This document shows positions 1-7,050 of a DNA stretch of 64,000 nt, piece by piece. This stretch comes from Micromonospora sediminicola. GTDB lineage: Bacteria; Actinomycetota; Actinomycetes; Mycobacteriales; Micromonosporaceae. The notes beneath the pieces are model-generated. The model saw only the letters and a program-made list of their open reading frames with translations, did no database searches and had not been told where the DNA came from. How positions within the stretch are numbered: position 1 is the first letter of the stretch; the number at the start of each line of letters is the position of its first letter. The stretch lies in contig NZ_FLRH01000003.1 in the NCBI RefSeq assembly GCF_900089585.1, positions 4,478,501 through 4,542,500 of the forward strand, read 5' to 3'. The position numbers and the translations under genes were made by a program.

Positions 1-2
1 TG

Positions 3-752
3 CGCAAGACCGGCCTCTTCGGCGAGCTGACCCTGGACAACATCGACCGGGTGCTGCACACCCCCGGCTTCGCCGACACGCTCTGGACCACCGTGCTCTA
101 CAGCGTCGGCGGCACCGTCGGGTCGATCGTGGTCGGCCTGGCGGCGGCGCTCGCCGTCCGCGGGCCGTTCCGCGGCCGCACGCTGGTGCGCGCGTCGATG
201 CTGCTGCCGTACGTGGCGCCGGTGGTCGCCATGACATTCGTCTGGCAGGTGATGCTCGACCCGCAGCTCGGCATCGTCAACGACTGGGGCCGGCGGTTCC
301 TCGGCTGGGACTCCCCGGTGCCGTTCCTGTCCCAGGAGTCCACCGCGCTGTGGACGGTGATCGCGTTCGAGGCGTGGCGCTACTTCCCGTTCGCGTTCCT
401 GTTCCTGCTGGCCCGGCTCCAGGCCGTGCCGGGCGAACTGGAGGAGGCCGCCCGGGTGGACGGGGCGACACCGACCCAGCGGTTCCGGCACATCCTGCTG
501 CCGCAACTGATGCCGGTGATCGCGCTGATCGGCGTGCTGCGCTTCATCATGACGTTCAACAAGTTCGACGACGTCTACCTGCTCACCGGCGGCTCCGCCG
601 GCACCGAGGTGGTCAGCGTCCGGGTCTACCAGTTCCTCACCGCCCGCACCGACATCGGCGCGGCCGCCGCCCAGGCGGTCGTGCTGGCCGTGGTGCTGCT
701 CGTGTTCGTGGCCATCTACCTGCGCTTCTTCGGCGCGCGACGGGAGGCGTGA
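3..752 (+). CDS. Sugar ABC transporter permease, MalF/UgpA class (5' partial)
   Basis: Membrane subunit of a CUT1-type carbohydrate importer. The frame is open from base 3 with no start codon in view, so the N-terminus lies before the window and 249 residues remain. Hydrophobic segments are spaced as in permeases. The cytoplasmic coupling loop, near bases 440-505, reads EAARVDGATPTQRFRHILLP, the EAA...G...I.LP signature that docks on the ATPase. The stop overlaps the next start (TGATG), so the two permeases are translationally coupled. No ATPase or sugar-binding gene is in view. In actinomycetes the ATPase is often a shared MsiK and the binding protein usually sits just upstream. Substrate cannot be told. 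Confidence 0.9.
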   Translation, partial: RKTGLFGELTLDNIDRVLHTPGFADTLWTTVLYSVGGTVGSIVVGLAAALAVRGPFRGRTLVRASMLLPYVAPVVAMTFVWQVMLDPQLGIVNDWGRRFLGWDSPVPFLSQESTALWTVIAFEAWRYFPFAFLFLLARLQAVPGELEEAARVDGATPTQRFRHILLPQLMPVIALIGVLRFIMTFNKFDDVYLLTGGSAGTEVVSVRVYQFLTARTDIGAAAAQAVVLAVVLLVFVAIYLRFFGARREA

Positions 753-1618
753 TGGACCGCGACCGGATCGAGACGGTCAGCCTGCGCTGGCTGCGCCGGC
801 TGGTGATCGCCGGCTTCCTGGTGGTCACCCTGCTGCCGTTCTGGTACATGCTGGTGCTCTCGGTGCGCCCGATCGAACGCCTGCTGCTCGACCCCGGCTC
901 GCTCTGGGTGCCGTTCGGCGAGCTGACCGTCGCCACGTACGCCGAGGTGCTGCGGTCCGTCGAGAACGGTGGCCAGGGTTTCCTCACCTTCATCCGCAAC
1001 AGCGGCCTGGTGGCGCTGGCCGCCACCGTGCTCACTCTGCTGGTCGCCATCCCCGGCGCGTACGCGGTGTCCCGGTTGCGGTTCTTCGGCCGGCGGCAGG
1101 TCAGCGCGCTGTTCCTGGCGGTCTACCTGTTCCCGTCGATCGTCATCGCGATCCCGCTGTTCGTGGTCTTCACCCGGGCCGGGCTGCGCGGGTCGCTGTT
1201 CGGGCTGGTGCTGGTCTACATCTCGCAGACGCTGCCGGTGTCGGTCTACATGCTCAAGAACTACTTCGAGACCATCCCGGTCAGTCTGGAGGAGTCGGCG
1301 GCGATCGACGGGGCCGGTCGGCTCGGCATCATCCGCCGGGTCAGCCTGCCCCTGGCCGCCCCGTCGGTGATGGCGGTCGCCCTGTACGACTTCATGATCG
1401 CCTGGAACGAGTTCCTGTTCGCGCTGCTGTTCCTGGTCGACCGGCCGGACCGGTGGACCGTCTCGCTCGGGCTGTCCCTGCTCGCCGACGGCGTGGAGGT
1501 GCCCAAGACCGTGCTGATGGCCGGCTCGGTCATCCTCACCCTGCCGATCGTGGTGCTGTTCTTCGCCGGCGAGCGGCTGCTCACCGAGGGACTCACCAGC
1601 GGGGCGGAGAAGGGCTGA
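752..1618 (+). CDS. Sugar ABC transporter permease, MalG/UgpE class
   Basis: Second membrane subunit of the same CUT1 importer, 288 residues, the usual family length. It has about six hydrophobic helices. The coupling loop near bases 1290-1365 contains EESAAIDGAG followed by IIRRVSLPLAAPS, matching the EAA motif. The ATG overlaps the stop of the first permease by one base, so the proteins are probably made in equal amounts as a heterodimer. A longer upstream reading frame exists but lies inside the first permease and is a shadow. The next gene starts 24 bases later but is unrelated in function. Confidence 0.92.
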   Translation: MDRDRIETVSLRWLRRLVIAGFLVVTLLPFWYMLVLSVRPIERLLLDPGSLWVPFGELTVATYAEVLRSVENGGQGFLTFIRNSGLVALAATVLTLLVAIPGAYAVSRLRFFGRRQVSALFLAVYLFPSIVIAIPLFVVFTRAGLRGSLFGLVLVYISQTLPVSVYMLKNYFETIPVSLEESAAIDGAGRLGIIRRVSLPLAAPSVMAVALYDFMIAWNEFLFALLFLVDRPDRWTVSLGLSLLADGVEVPKTVLMAGSVILTLPIVVLFFAGERLLTEGLTSGAEKG

Positions 1619-1641
1619 CCCCGGCATGCCAGGATGACCCG

Positions 1642-2244
1642 GTGCGAGCACCACGGGAGCGTCCGGCCGGCGCGCGGCTGGCCCGGCTGCTCACCGAGGT
1701 GCTCGCACCGGGCGTCCTGGTCACCGCGCTGCCGCTGGTCGCCGCCGCCCGGGTCAGCCGCTCCCCCGCGCACCTGCTGCTCTGGGGCGGCACCGCGCTG
1801 CTGTTCTGCGCGGTCGTCCCGGTCGGCGTGATCCTGCACGGCGTACGCCGGGGCCGGCTCACCGACCGGCACGTCGGCGACCACCGGCAGCGGGCCCGCC
1901 CGCTGTCCATCGGCCTGGCCTCGGTGGCGGTCGGGCTGCTCCTGCTGGCGGCGCTACGCGCGCCGGCCGAACTCTTCGCGGTGATCGTGGTCATCTTCGT
2001 GGTCGGCGCGGCGTGCACGCTGGTCAACCACTGGTGGAAGCTGAGCATCCACGCCGCGGTGGCCGGCGCCACGGTGGCCGTGCTGGCGCTGCTGTTCGGG
2101 CCGGTGGCGCAGCTCGGCTGGCCGCTGGTGGCGGCCGTCGGCTGGTCCCGGGTGCGGCTGCGCGACCACACCTGGCCGCAGGTCCTGGCCGGCACGGCGC
2201 TCGGCGCGCCGCTGGCCGCCGGGGTGTTCCTCGCGCTGACCTGA
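1642..2244 (+). CDS. PAP2-like (phosphatidic acid phosphatase fold) membrane protein
   Basis: Integral membrane protein of 200 residues with about six hydrophobic segments. The C-terminal half keeps the spacing of PAP2 phosphatases: KLSIHAA stands where the P-S-G-H motif is expected and SRVRLRDHTWPQVLAG matches S-R-x5-H-x3-D. The last catalytic position is Q instead of D, so phosphatase activity is uncertain and it may be a divergent lipid-phosphate enzyme. The GTG start was chosen because CAGGAT lies six bases before it, as in leaderless genes of this window, and upstream in-frame sequence is inside the permease gene. Confidence 0.65.
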   Translation: MRAPRERPAGARLARLLTEVLAPGVLVTALPLVAAARVSRSPAHLLLWGGTALLFCAVVPVGVILHGVRRGRLTDRHVGDHRQRARPLSIGLASVAVGLLLLAALRAPAELFAVIVVIFVVGAACTLVNHWWKLSIHAAVAGATVAVLALLFGPVAQLGWPLVAAVGWSRVRLRDHTWPQVLAGTALGAPLAAGVFLALT

Positions 2245-2255
2245 ACAAGATCAGT

Positions 2256-2261
2256 TACCGT
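2256..2261 (+). promoter_or_regulatory. Leaderless -10 hexamer TACCGT
   Basis: TACCGT ends six bases before the ATG of the methyltransferase at 2268. The only purine-rich stretch (GAGG) is too close to the start to serve as a ribosome site, so transcription probably begins at the A of the ATG. Inferred from position, not from mapping. Confidence 0.45.
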
Positions 2262-2267
2262 GAGGTC

Positions 2268-2870
2268 ATGGCCAAGCCGACCCGCTGGGTGACCGACACC
2301 AAGCCCGGCCACTCGCAGTGGTACGTCGACCGGTTCCGCCGCCTCGCCGCCGAGGGGGCGGACCTGGCCGGTGAGGCCCGGATGGTGGACGCGCTCGTGC
2401 CGCCGGGGTCGCGGATCCTCGACGCCGGCTGCGGCACCGGCCGGGTCGCCGCCGCGCTGGCCGCCCGGGGACACAACCTCGTCGGGGTGGACGCCGACCC
2501 GACGCTGGTCGAGGCGGCCCGCGCCGATTACCCCGGCCCCCGCTTCCTGGTCGCCGACCTGGCCGAGCTGGACCTGCCCGGGCAGGGCGAACCCGAGCCG
2601 TTCGACGCGGCCGTGGTCGCCGGCAACGTGATGACGTTCGTCGCCCCCGGCACCGAGCCCGCCGTGCTGGCCCGGATCGCCGCCCACGTGCGCCCGGACG
2701 GCCTGGTGGTGGTCGGGTTCGGCACCGACCGGGGTTACCCGGTCGCCGAGCTGGACGCCGACGCGGTGGCCGCCGGGCTGCGCCTGGAACACCGCTTCGC
2801 CACCTGGGACCTGCGACCCTGGCGCGACGACGCCGAGTTCGCGGTGACCGTGTTGCGCCGCCCCGTCTGA
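2268..2870 (+). CDS. Class I SAM-dependent methyltransferase
   Basis: Cytosolic methyltransferase of 200 residues. Motif I reads ILDAGCGTGR (residues 50-59) and the acidic end of strand 2 is VGVDAD (about 70-75), so SAM binding is well supported. No substrate-recognition domain is visible. The protein follows the pattern of small UbiE/Methyltransf_11-like enzymes common in actinomycetes. It is convergent with eccB, whose stop lies 14 bases away. A TACCGT hexamer six bases before the ATG suggests its own leaderless promoter. Substrate unknown. Confidence 0.85.
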   Translation: MAKPTRWVTDTKPGHSQWYVDRFRRLAAEGADLAGEARMVDALVPPGSRILDAGCGTGRVAAALAARGHNLVGVDADPTLVEAARADYPGPRFLVADLAELDLPGQGEPEPFDAAVVAGNVMTFVAPGTEPAVLARIAAHVRPDGLVVVGFGTDRGYPVAELDADAVAAGLRLEHRFATWDLRPWRDDAEFAVTVLRRPV

Positions 2871-2883
2871 GTCGCGGGACCGG

Positions 2884-4266
2884 TCACGCCGGCGTGGCCA
2901 CCGCGCGGGCCGCCTCCGGGTCCAGCGGGCTGCCCGCCGGCAGCAGGTCGACCAGGCTCGCCGGCAGCCGCACCGGGCGCACCCCGGCGTAGCCGAGCAT
3001 GCCCGGCACGTCGGCGCCGGTCAGCGCGTACCGCCGGCCCAGGTCGGTGACCACGCAGACCGCGCCGCCGGTCGCGCCCGGCGCGGCCGCCGCCTCCACC
3101 AGCGCGCCGCGTCCCGGTTCCACCACGACCTGGTCGGCGAGCCCGTCCCGGCCACCGGCGGTCCGCGCGGCGGCGGCCGGGTCCGGCGCGGTGGCGCCGA
3201 GGCGCATCTCGCGTACGCCCGTGTCGTCGCCGGCCCGGGCGCAGAGCGCGCCGCCCTCGGACATGGCCAGCCGGGGCGGCACGGCGGGCGGAGCGGCCGG
3301 ACCGGTGGGCACCAGGTCGGGCAGCTTGGGCAGCGCGGCGAACCGGCCCAACGTGATCGGCTCCGGCTCGCCCTGGCCGGTGCGGGCCAGCAGCAGCGCG
3401 GCCTGCAACTTGGTGATGCCGGCCAGTCCGCCGCGCCCGGCCACCGCGTACTGCCGGCCGCCGCCGGAGTTGCGGACCAGGTAGACGTCGCCCACCTCGG
3501 CGCCGTCGACCCCCTCGGACGGGGCGCCCAGGTCGCCCACCGGGGGCGGGACCAGGTCGGCGCCGGCCGGCACGGTGTTGAGCAGCGGCGCCGCGACCGG
3601 GACGGCCCGTTCCCGGGTGGCGGCCAGCGCGGCCAGCACCCGGTCGGTGTCCCGCAGCAGGTAGCGCCGATCGTGCCAGATCAGGTGCAGCCCGCCGTCC
3701 GGGTGGCGGACGAGCAGGCCCTGGTCACCGAGCGGGCGCCCGCCGGGAGCGTCCCGGCCGATCAGCAGCGTCGAGCGGGCCTCGGCCCGCCCCGCCTCGA
3801 CGGTCACCGACGAGCACAGCGTCCACCCGTCACGGACCAGCCGGCCGGCGGCGGGCAGCGAGTCCGGGGCGTCGGCGATGCCGAGCGGCAGGCCGCGCGG
3901 CACCCCCTCGATGGCCCGGCGGGTGACCAGCACGGTCTTCGGCCGCTCCGCCCCGATGATGAGCAGGGCCGAGGCGTAGTTGAGGACCGGGTGCAGCTTC
4001 TCCTCCCGGTAGACGAAGCGGGCGCCGGACTCCTTCTCCACGATCACCGCCGCGGTATCGCGCCAGGCGCTGCCCCCGCCGGTGAACAGCCCGTAGAGCG
4101 CCACCCCGCCGAGCGCGATCGCCGCCACCAGCACACTGGCCAGCCCGGCGCCGGCCAACCGGCGAAACGGCGACCGCGCCGGGTCGGTCTCCCGCATGAC
4201 CAGCGCGGCGACCGCCCGCTGGACGGCGAACTGGTACGAGTGCAGCTGGTCCTGCCGCGACGCCAT
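2884..4266 (-). CDS. eccB: Type VII (ESX) secretion protein EccB
   Basis: Membrane component of an ESX secretion complex, 460 residues against about 480-500 for the family. The N-terminus MASRQDQLHSYQFAVQR...MRETDP is the diagnostic EccB start. One transmembrane helix at about residues 38-60 follows, then a long periplasmic part with three well-spaced Cys segments (TLCSS, ALCAR, AVCVV) that probably form disulfides. The start is fixed by GGAGGGG five bases before the ATG. A longer reading frame runs upstream through collagen-like repeats and was rejected. No eccC, eccD, mycP or WXG100 gene is nearby, so this is an orphan copy next to a repeat-rich gap. Confidence 0.93.
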   Translation of the reverse strand: MASRQDQLHSYQFAVQRAVAALVMRETDPARSPFRRLAGAGLASVLVAAIALGGVALYGLFTGGGSAWRDTAAVIVEKESGARFVYREEKLHPVLNYASALLIIGAERPKTVLVTRRAIEGVPRGLPLGIADAPDSLPAAGRLVRDGWTLCSSVTVEAGRAEARSTLLIGRDAPGGRPLGDQGLLVRHPDGGLHLIWHDRRYLLRDTDRVLAALAATRERAVPVAAPLLNTVPAGADLVPPPVGDLGAPSEGVDGAEVGDVYLVRNSGGGRQYAVAGRGGLAGITKLQAALLLARTGQGEPEPITLGRFAALPKLPDLVPTGPAAPPAVPPRLAMSEGGALCARAGDDTGVREMRLGATAPDPAAAARTAGGRDGLADQVVVEPGRGALVEAAAAPGATGGAVCVVTDLGRRYALTGADVPGMLGYAGVRPVRLPASLVDLLPAGSPLDPEAARAVATPA

Positions 4267-4366
4267 CGATGCCCCTCCGCCGGGATCGTCGGCGCACAGG
4301 ATAAGCGCTGCGTCGATCCCCCGGCGACCCTGCGTGTCCCCCGAGCCGCCGTGCGCCGCCCGGCCA

Positions 4367-4540
4367 GCCCGGCTCGGTCCGGCTGGTCCGGCTGGTCCGG
4401 CTGGTCCGGCTGGTCCGGCCGGCCCGGCTGGCCCGGCTGGCCCGGCCGGCCCGGCTGGCCCGGCTGGCCCGGCTGGCCCGGCTGGCCCGGCTGGCCCGGC
4501 TGGCCCGGCTTGGTCCGGCTTGGTCCGGCTGGCCCGGCGC
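4367..4540. repeat. 9-base tandem repeat (CTGGCCCGG / CTGGTCCGG)n
   Basis: About 17-19 tandem copies of a 9-base unit. CTGGTCCGG copies come first, then CTGGCCCGG copies with occasional C-to-T changes and two one-base expansions near the right end. A unit divisible by three gives uninterrupted collagen-like peptides in all frames, which explains the spurious long frames. It lies about 100 bases upstream of the eccB start. Confidence 0.9.
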
Positions 4541-4683
4541 AACCTCGCCGAAGTTGCGGGATCGCGCCCGTCCGGACCCAGCAACTGGAGTGAGGCGGCC
4601 CGGGACAGCGCTGAAGGTGGGCCCGAACGGCGGGCCCCCGGTGCCATTGACGGAGTTGTCTGCCGCCGTGGTCGCGGAGAACC

Positions 4684-4778
4684 GGATACACCCATGATGT
4701 TCCACCGACGGGGTTGAAGGCCGACGGGTGGAACGTGGTGGGTGTTTCCCGGGCCATGAGACACCCATGGTGTTCCCC
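4684..4778. repeat. Imperfect palindromes of the GGGTGGAAC...ATGGGTGT family
   Basis: A half-element (ACACCCATGATGTTCCACC, 4688-4706) is followed by a full hairpin element. The left arm GGGTGGAACGTGGTGGGTGT starts at 4726 and the right arm ACACCCATGGTGTTCCCC is at about 4761-4778. The same element recurs at 4985-5037 and at 53573-53627. Confidence 0.75.
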
Positions 4779-4860
4779 TCACGGGGTGGGTCCCGCCGGG
4801 CGAAACCCCCTTCCCCCTCCGCGTCGTCCAGGCGCAGCCCCGACGCCGCGACCTTGCCGC

Positions 4861-4961
4861 ACCCGTTCCGTCGATCTTGGAGTTGTGGCACCCGGCAAAC
4901 CGTGTAATTCATTGCAAACCAGGAACCACAACTCCAAGATCGACGCGTCGCGGGAACGGGT
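4861..4961. repeat. Long inverted repeat, GTCGATCTTGGAGTTG family
   Basis: CGTCGATCTTGGAGTTGTGG (4869-4888) is perfectly complementary to 4926-4945, a 20-bp stem around a 37-base AT-richer centre. Outer arms ACCCGTTCC (4861-4869) and GGAACGGGT (4953-4961) add a second stem. A relative with 13 of 16 matching arm bases lies at 53445-53505. Confidence 0.85.
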
Positions 4962-4984
4962 CACGCGGGAGGCGGGCGGGCGGC

Positions 4985-5037
4985 GGGTGGAACGTGGCGG
5001 GTGTCTCCTGCGGCGTGAGGCGCCCACGGTGCCCCGG
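4985..5037. repeat. Imperfect palindrome, GGGTGGAAC family, third copy
   Basis: The left arm GGGTGGAACGTGGCGGGTGT and a diverged right arm (GAGGCGCCCACGGTGCCCC) form another hairpin of the family seen at 4726-4778. The right arm has drifted to GC-rich bases, suggesting an older copy. Confidence 0.6.
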
Positions 5038-5136
5038 TGGCCGAGTGACGGGTGGTGGCCACACGATCAACAGCGGCGCGACGCGAACCACCGGCAGCAG
5101 ACGGGGTCGCGTGGTCCGGAGAGGTGGCAGCCCGGG

Positions 5137-5154
5137 TACCCCCTGGGGTATGGT
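5137..5154 (+). promoter_or_regulatory. CsoR/CstR-type operator 1 overlapping a -10 site
   Basis: TACCCCCTGGGGTA (5137-5150) is a G/C-tract palindrome flanked by TA, the layout bound by DUF156 regulators. Its right end overlaps TATGGT (5149-5154), a plausible -10 hexamer. It sits 25 bases before the start of the regulator gene, so it probably serves autoregulation. A matching site lies before the next gene. Confidence 0.75.
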
Positions 5155-5174
5155 CGAGGGCAGGAGGTGGTGAC

Positions 5175-5444
5175 GTGAAGCTTCGACCCGAGATGACCGG
5201 CGACGCGCTGACCCGACTCAAGCGGGCCCGGGGGCAGCTCAACGCCGTGATCGAGATGATGGAGAACGGCGAGGACTGCCGCGCGGCGCTGACTCAGCTC
5301 GCCGCGGTGTCCAAGGCGATCGACCGCGCCGGGTTCAAGATCATCGCTTCCGGCATGCGCCACTGCGGCACCGCCCGCCAGGCGGGCGAGGAGCCGGAGA
5401 TGACCGAGGAGGAGCTGGAGAAGCTCTTTCTCTCCCTGGCCTAG
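5175..5444 (+). CDS. CsoR/CstR-family (DUF156) repressor, persulfide-sensor type
   Basis: All-helical DNA-binding repressor of 89 residues. RLKRARGQLNAV near the N-terminus is the family core. The two reactive cysteines are C35 (GEDCRAAL) and C64 (MRHC). In copper-sensing CsoR a His lies four residues before the second Cys; here that position is Gly60 (SGMRHC). The Cys pair without that His is what CstR-type per- and polysulfide sensors show. Genes downstream are all sulfide/persulfide functions, which supports this reading. The GTG start follows AGGAGG by seven bases. The operator at 5137 implies autoregulation. FrmR-type aldehyde sensing is a less likely alternative. Confidence 0.85.
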   Translation: MKLRPEMTGDALTRLKRARGQLNAVIEMMENGEDCRAALTQLAAVSKAIDRAGFKIIASGMRHCGTARQAGEEPEMTEEELEKLFLSLA

Positions 5445-5533
5445 CACCGAAAGACGCCCGCCCCGGGCCGCGTGATCGCGTCCCGGGCGGGTAACCCCGT
5501 GCCCGGAGGACCCGGGCCGGAGTCTGCCTCATG

Positions 5534-5552
5534 CATACCCCCCCGGGGTATG
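5534..5552 (+). promoter_or_regulatory. CsoR/CstR-type operator 2
   Basis: CATACCCCCCCGGGGTATG forms a palindrome of the same type as operator 1 (ATACCCC...GGGGTAT), 26 bases before the start of the persulfide dioxygenase gene. The pair of matched sites predicts one repressor controlling both its own gene and the enzyme genes. Confidence 0.8.
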
Positions 5553-5577
5553 TATGCCAATGAGAGGAGAACGGCAC

Positions 5578-6978
5578 GTGACTGTCGAGGTGTCCGTCAT
5601 CGCCACGTCCTCGCTCGGCGACCGCAGCTACCTGGCCTCGGACGGCCGGGTGGCGATCGTGGTCGACCCGCAGCGGGACATCGACCGCGTCCTGCACCTG
5701 GCCGGAGCCAAGGGGGTGCGGATCACCCACGTGGTGGAGACCCACATCCACAACGACTACGTGTCCGGCGGACTGGAGCTGGCCCGGATCACCGGCGCCC
5801 ACTACCTGGTGGCCGCCGCCGACGAGGTCGGCTTCAACCGGATGCCGGTGGCCGACGGCGACGAGGTGCCGGTGTCGGACGCCCTGCGGCTGCGGGTGGT
5901 CGGCACGCCCGGCCACACCTTCCACCACCTCTCGTACGCGCTCGACGAGGCCGGCGACGGCGACTGGACCCCGGTCGGCGTGTTCACCGGCGGGTCCCTG
6001 CTGTTCGGCACCACCGGCCGCACCGACCTGCTCGGCCAGCAGCACGCGCACGAGCTGGCCCACCACCAGCACGCCTCCGCCCGCAAGCTGGCCGACCTGC
6101 TACCCGACGGCGCGCAGGTGTGGCCGACGCACGGCTTCGGCAGCTTCTGCTCGGCCAGCCAGGCCGACGCCCCGGAGTCGACCATCGGCCGGGAGAAGGA
6201 GGCCAACCCGGTGCTGCGGCTGGCCGCCGACCGGTTCGTCACCGAGACGCTCGCCGGACTGGACGCCTACCCGGCGTACTACGCCCACATGGGCGTGGCC
6301 AACGCCGCCGGGCCGGCGCCGGTCGACCTCACCCCGGTCGCCCGCGCCGACGCCGACGAGCTGCGCCACCGGATCGCCGCCGGCGAGTGGGTGGTCGACC
6401 TGCGACACCGCAAGGCGTACGCGGCCTCGCACCTGGCCGGCACCGTCAGCCTCGGCCTGGACGGGCCGATGTCGACCTGGCTCGGCTGGCTGATCGACTG
6501 GGGCGTGCCGATCACCTTCCTGGCCGAGACGCCGGACCAGGTCGCCGACGCCCAGCGGGAGCTGGTCCGCATCGGCATCGACCGGCCGGCCGCGCAGGCC
6601 ACCGGCGAGCCCGAGCGGTGGGCCACCGACCGGTCGGAGCTGCGCCAGCTGGCCGTGGCCGACTTCGGCGCGCTGGCCGCCGCGCAGGCCGGGAACACCC
6701 CGGCCGGCCTGCCCGCCCCGCAGGTCGTCCTCGACGTGCGGATGACCAACGAGTGGAAGGCCGGGCACGTCGACGGGGCGGTGCACGTCCCGCTGCCCGA
6801 CCTGCCGACGCGGCTCGCCGACGTGCCCGCCGGCACGGTCTGGGTGCACTGCGGCTCCGGCTACCGGGCCACCGCCGCCGCGTCCCTGCTGGCCAACGCC
6901 GGCCGCGACGTCGTGCTGATCGACGACATGTTCGGCCAGGCCGAGGCGGCCGGCGTCCGGATGGCGCCCACCACCTGA
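5578..6978 (+). CDS. Persulfide dioxygenase-rhodanese fusion (CstB/ETHE1-like)
   Basis: Predicted cytosolic enzyme that oxidises low-molecular-weight persulfide at a non-haem iron and transfers sulfane sulfur. It has 466 residues in three parts. The metallo-beta-lactamase fold (about 1-240) contains THIHNDY (His56, His58, Asp60) and TPGHTFHH (His113). A central rhodanese-like domain (about 255-345) lacks the active Cys. The C-terminal rhodanese domain has HCGSGYRA with Cys425. This is the domain order of staphylococcal CstB. GTG 5578 was chosen because GAGGAGA precedes it; the earlier ATG at 5554 lies beside the operator. It is separated from the next gene by a strong hairpin. Confidence 0.9.
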   Translation: MTVEVSVIATSSLGDRSYLASDGRVAIVVDPQRDIDRVLHLAGAKGVRITHVVETHIHNDYVSGGLELARITGAHYLVAAADEVGFNRMPVADGDEVPVSDALRLRVVGTPGHTFHHLSYALDEAGDGDWTPVGVFTGGSLLFGTTGRTDLLGQQHAHELAHHQHASARKLADLLPDGAQVWPTHGFGSFCSASQADAPESTIGREKEANPVLRLAADRFVTETLAGLDAYPAYYAHMGVANAAGPAPVDLTPVARADADELRHRIAAGEWVVDLRHRKAYAASHLAGTVSLGLDGPMSTWLGWLIDWGVPITFLAETPDQVADAQRELVRIGIDRPAAQATGEPERWATDRSELRQLAVADFGALAAAQAGNTPAGLPAPQVVLDVRMTNEWKAGHVDGAVHVPLPDLPTRLADVPAGTVWVHCGSGYRATAAASLLANAGRDVVLIDDMFGQAEAAGVRMAPTT

Positions 6979-6994
6979 CCCTTCCCACCCGCAC

Positions 6995-7020
6995 CCGGCC
7001 GGCGCGCTCGCGCCGGCCGG
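6995..7020 (+). terminator. Perfect 12-bp GC hairpin between operon genes
   Basis: CCGGCCGGCGCG and its exact complement face each other across a two-base centre. No T-tract follows, so it may be a weak terminator, an RNA stabiliser for the upstream dioxygenase message, or a processing site. It sits in the only real gap (72 bases) inside the sulfide operon. Confidence 0.55.
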
Positions 7021-7050
7021 CGATGACCCCTGCCCACGAAGGAGAAGAAC

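Larger units (their letters stand above)
4267..5130. other. Repeat-rich intergenic gap, no supported gene
   Basis: About 0.86 kb between eccB and the CsoR-family regulator. It holds a 9-base tandem repeat block, several large imperfect palindromes and no reading frame with gene-like codon use, a ribosome site and a recognisable product. Reading frames in this stretch are low-complexity (GPAGPAG, QPGQPG) or Arg/Gly/Pro-rich shadows. The eccB promoter should lie in the left part. Confidence 0.7.

Noticed and set aside
4367..4540. Possible CRISPR array
   Set aside because: The unit is only 9 bases with no spacers, and no cas gene is present. The same holds for the repeats at 53391-53830.
4267..4782. 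Collagen-like (GPAGPAG)n N-terminal extension of eccB
   Set aside because: EccB family starts at MASRQDQ, with a good ribosome site before 4266; the repeat translates to low-complexity peptide in every frame.
5554..5577. ATG 5554 as start of the persulfide dioxygenase
   Set aside because: It lies at the edge of the operator palindrome and before the ribosome site GAGGAGA; GTG 5578 fits the site and family length.
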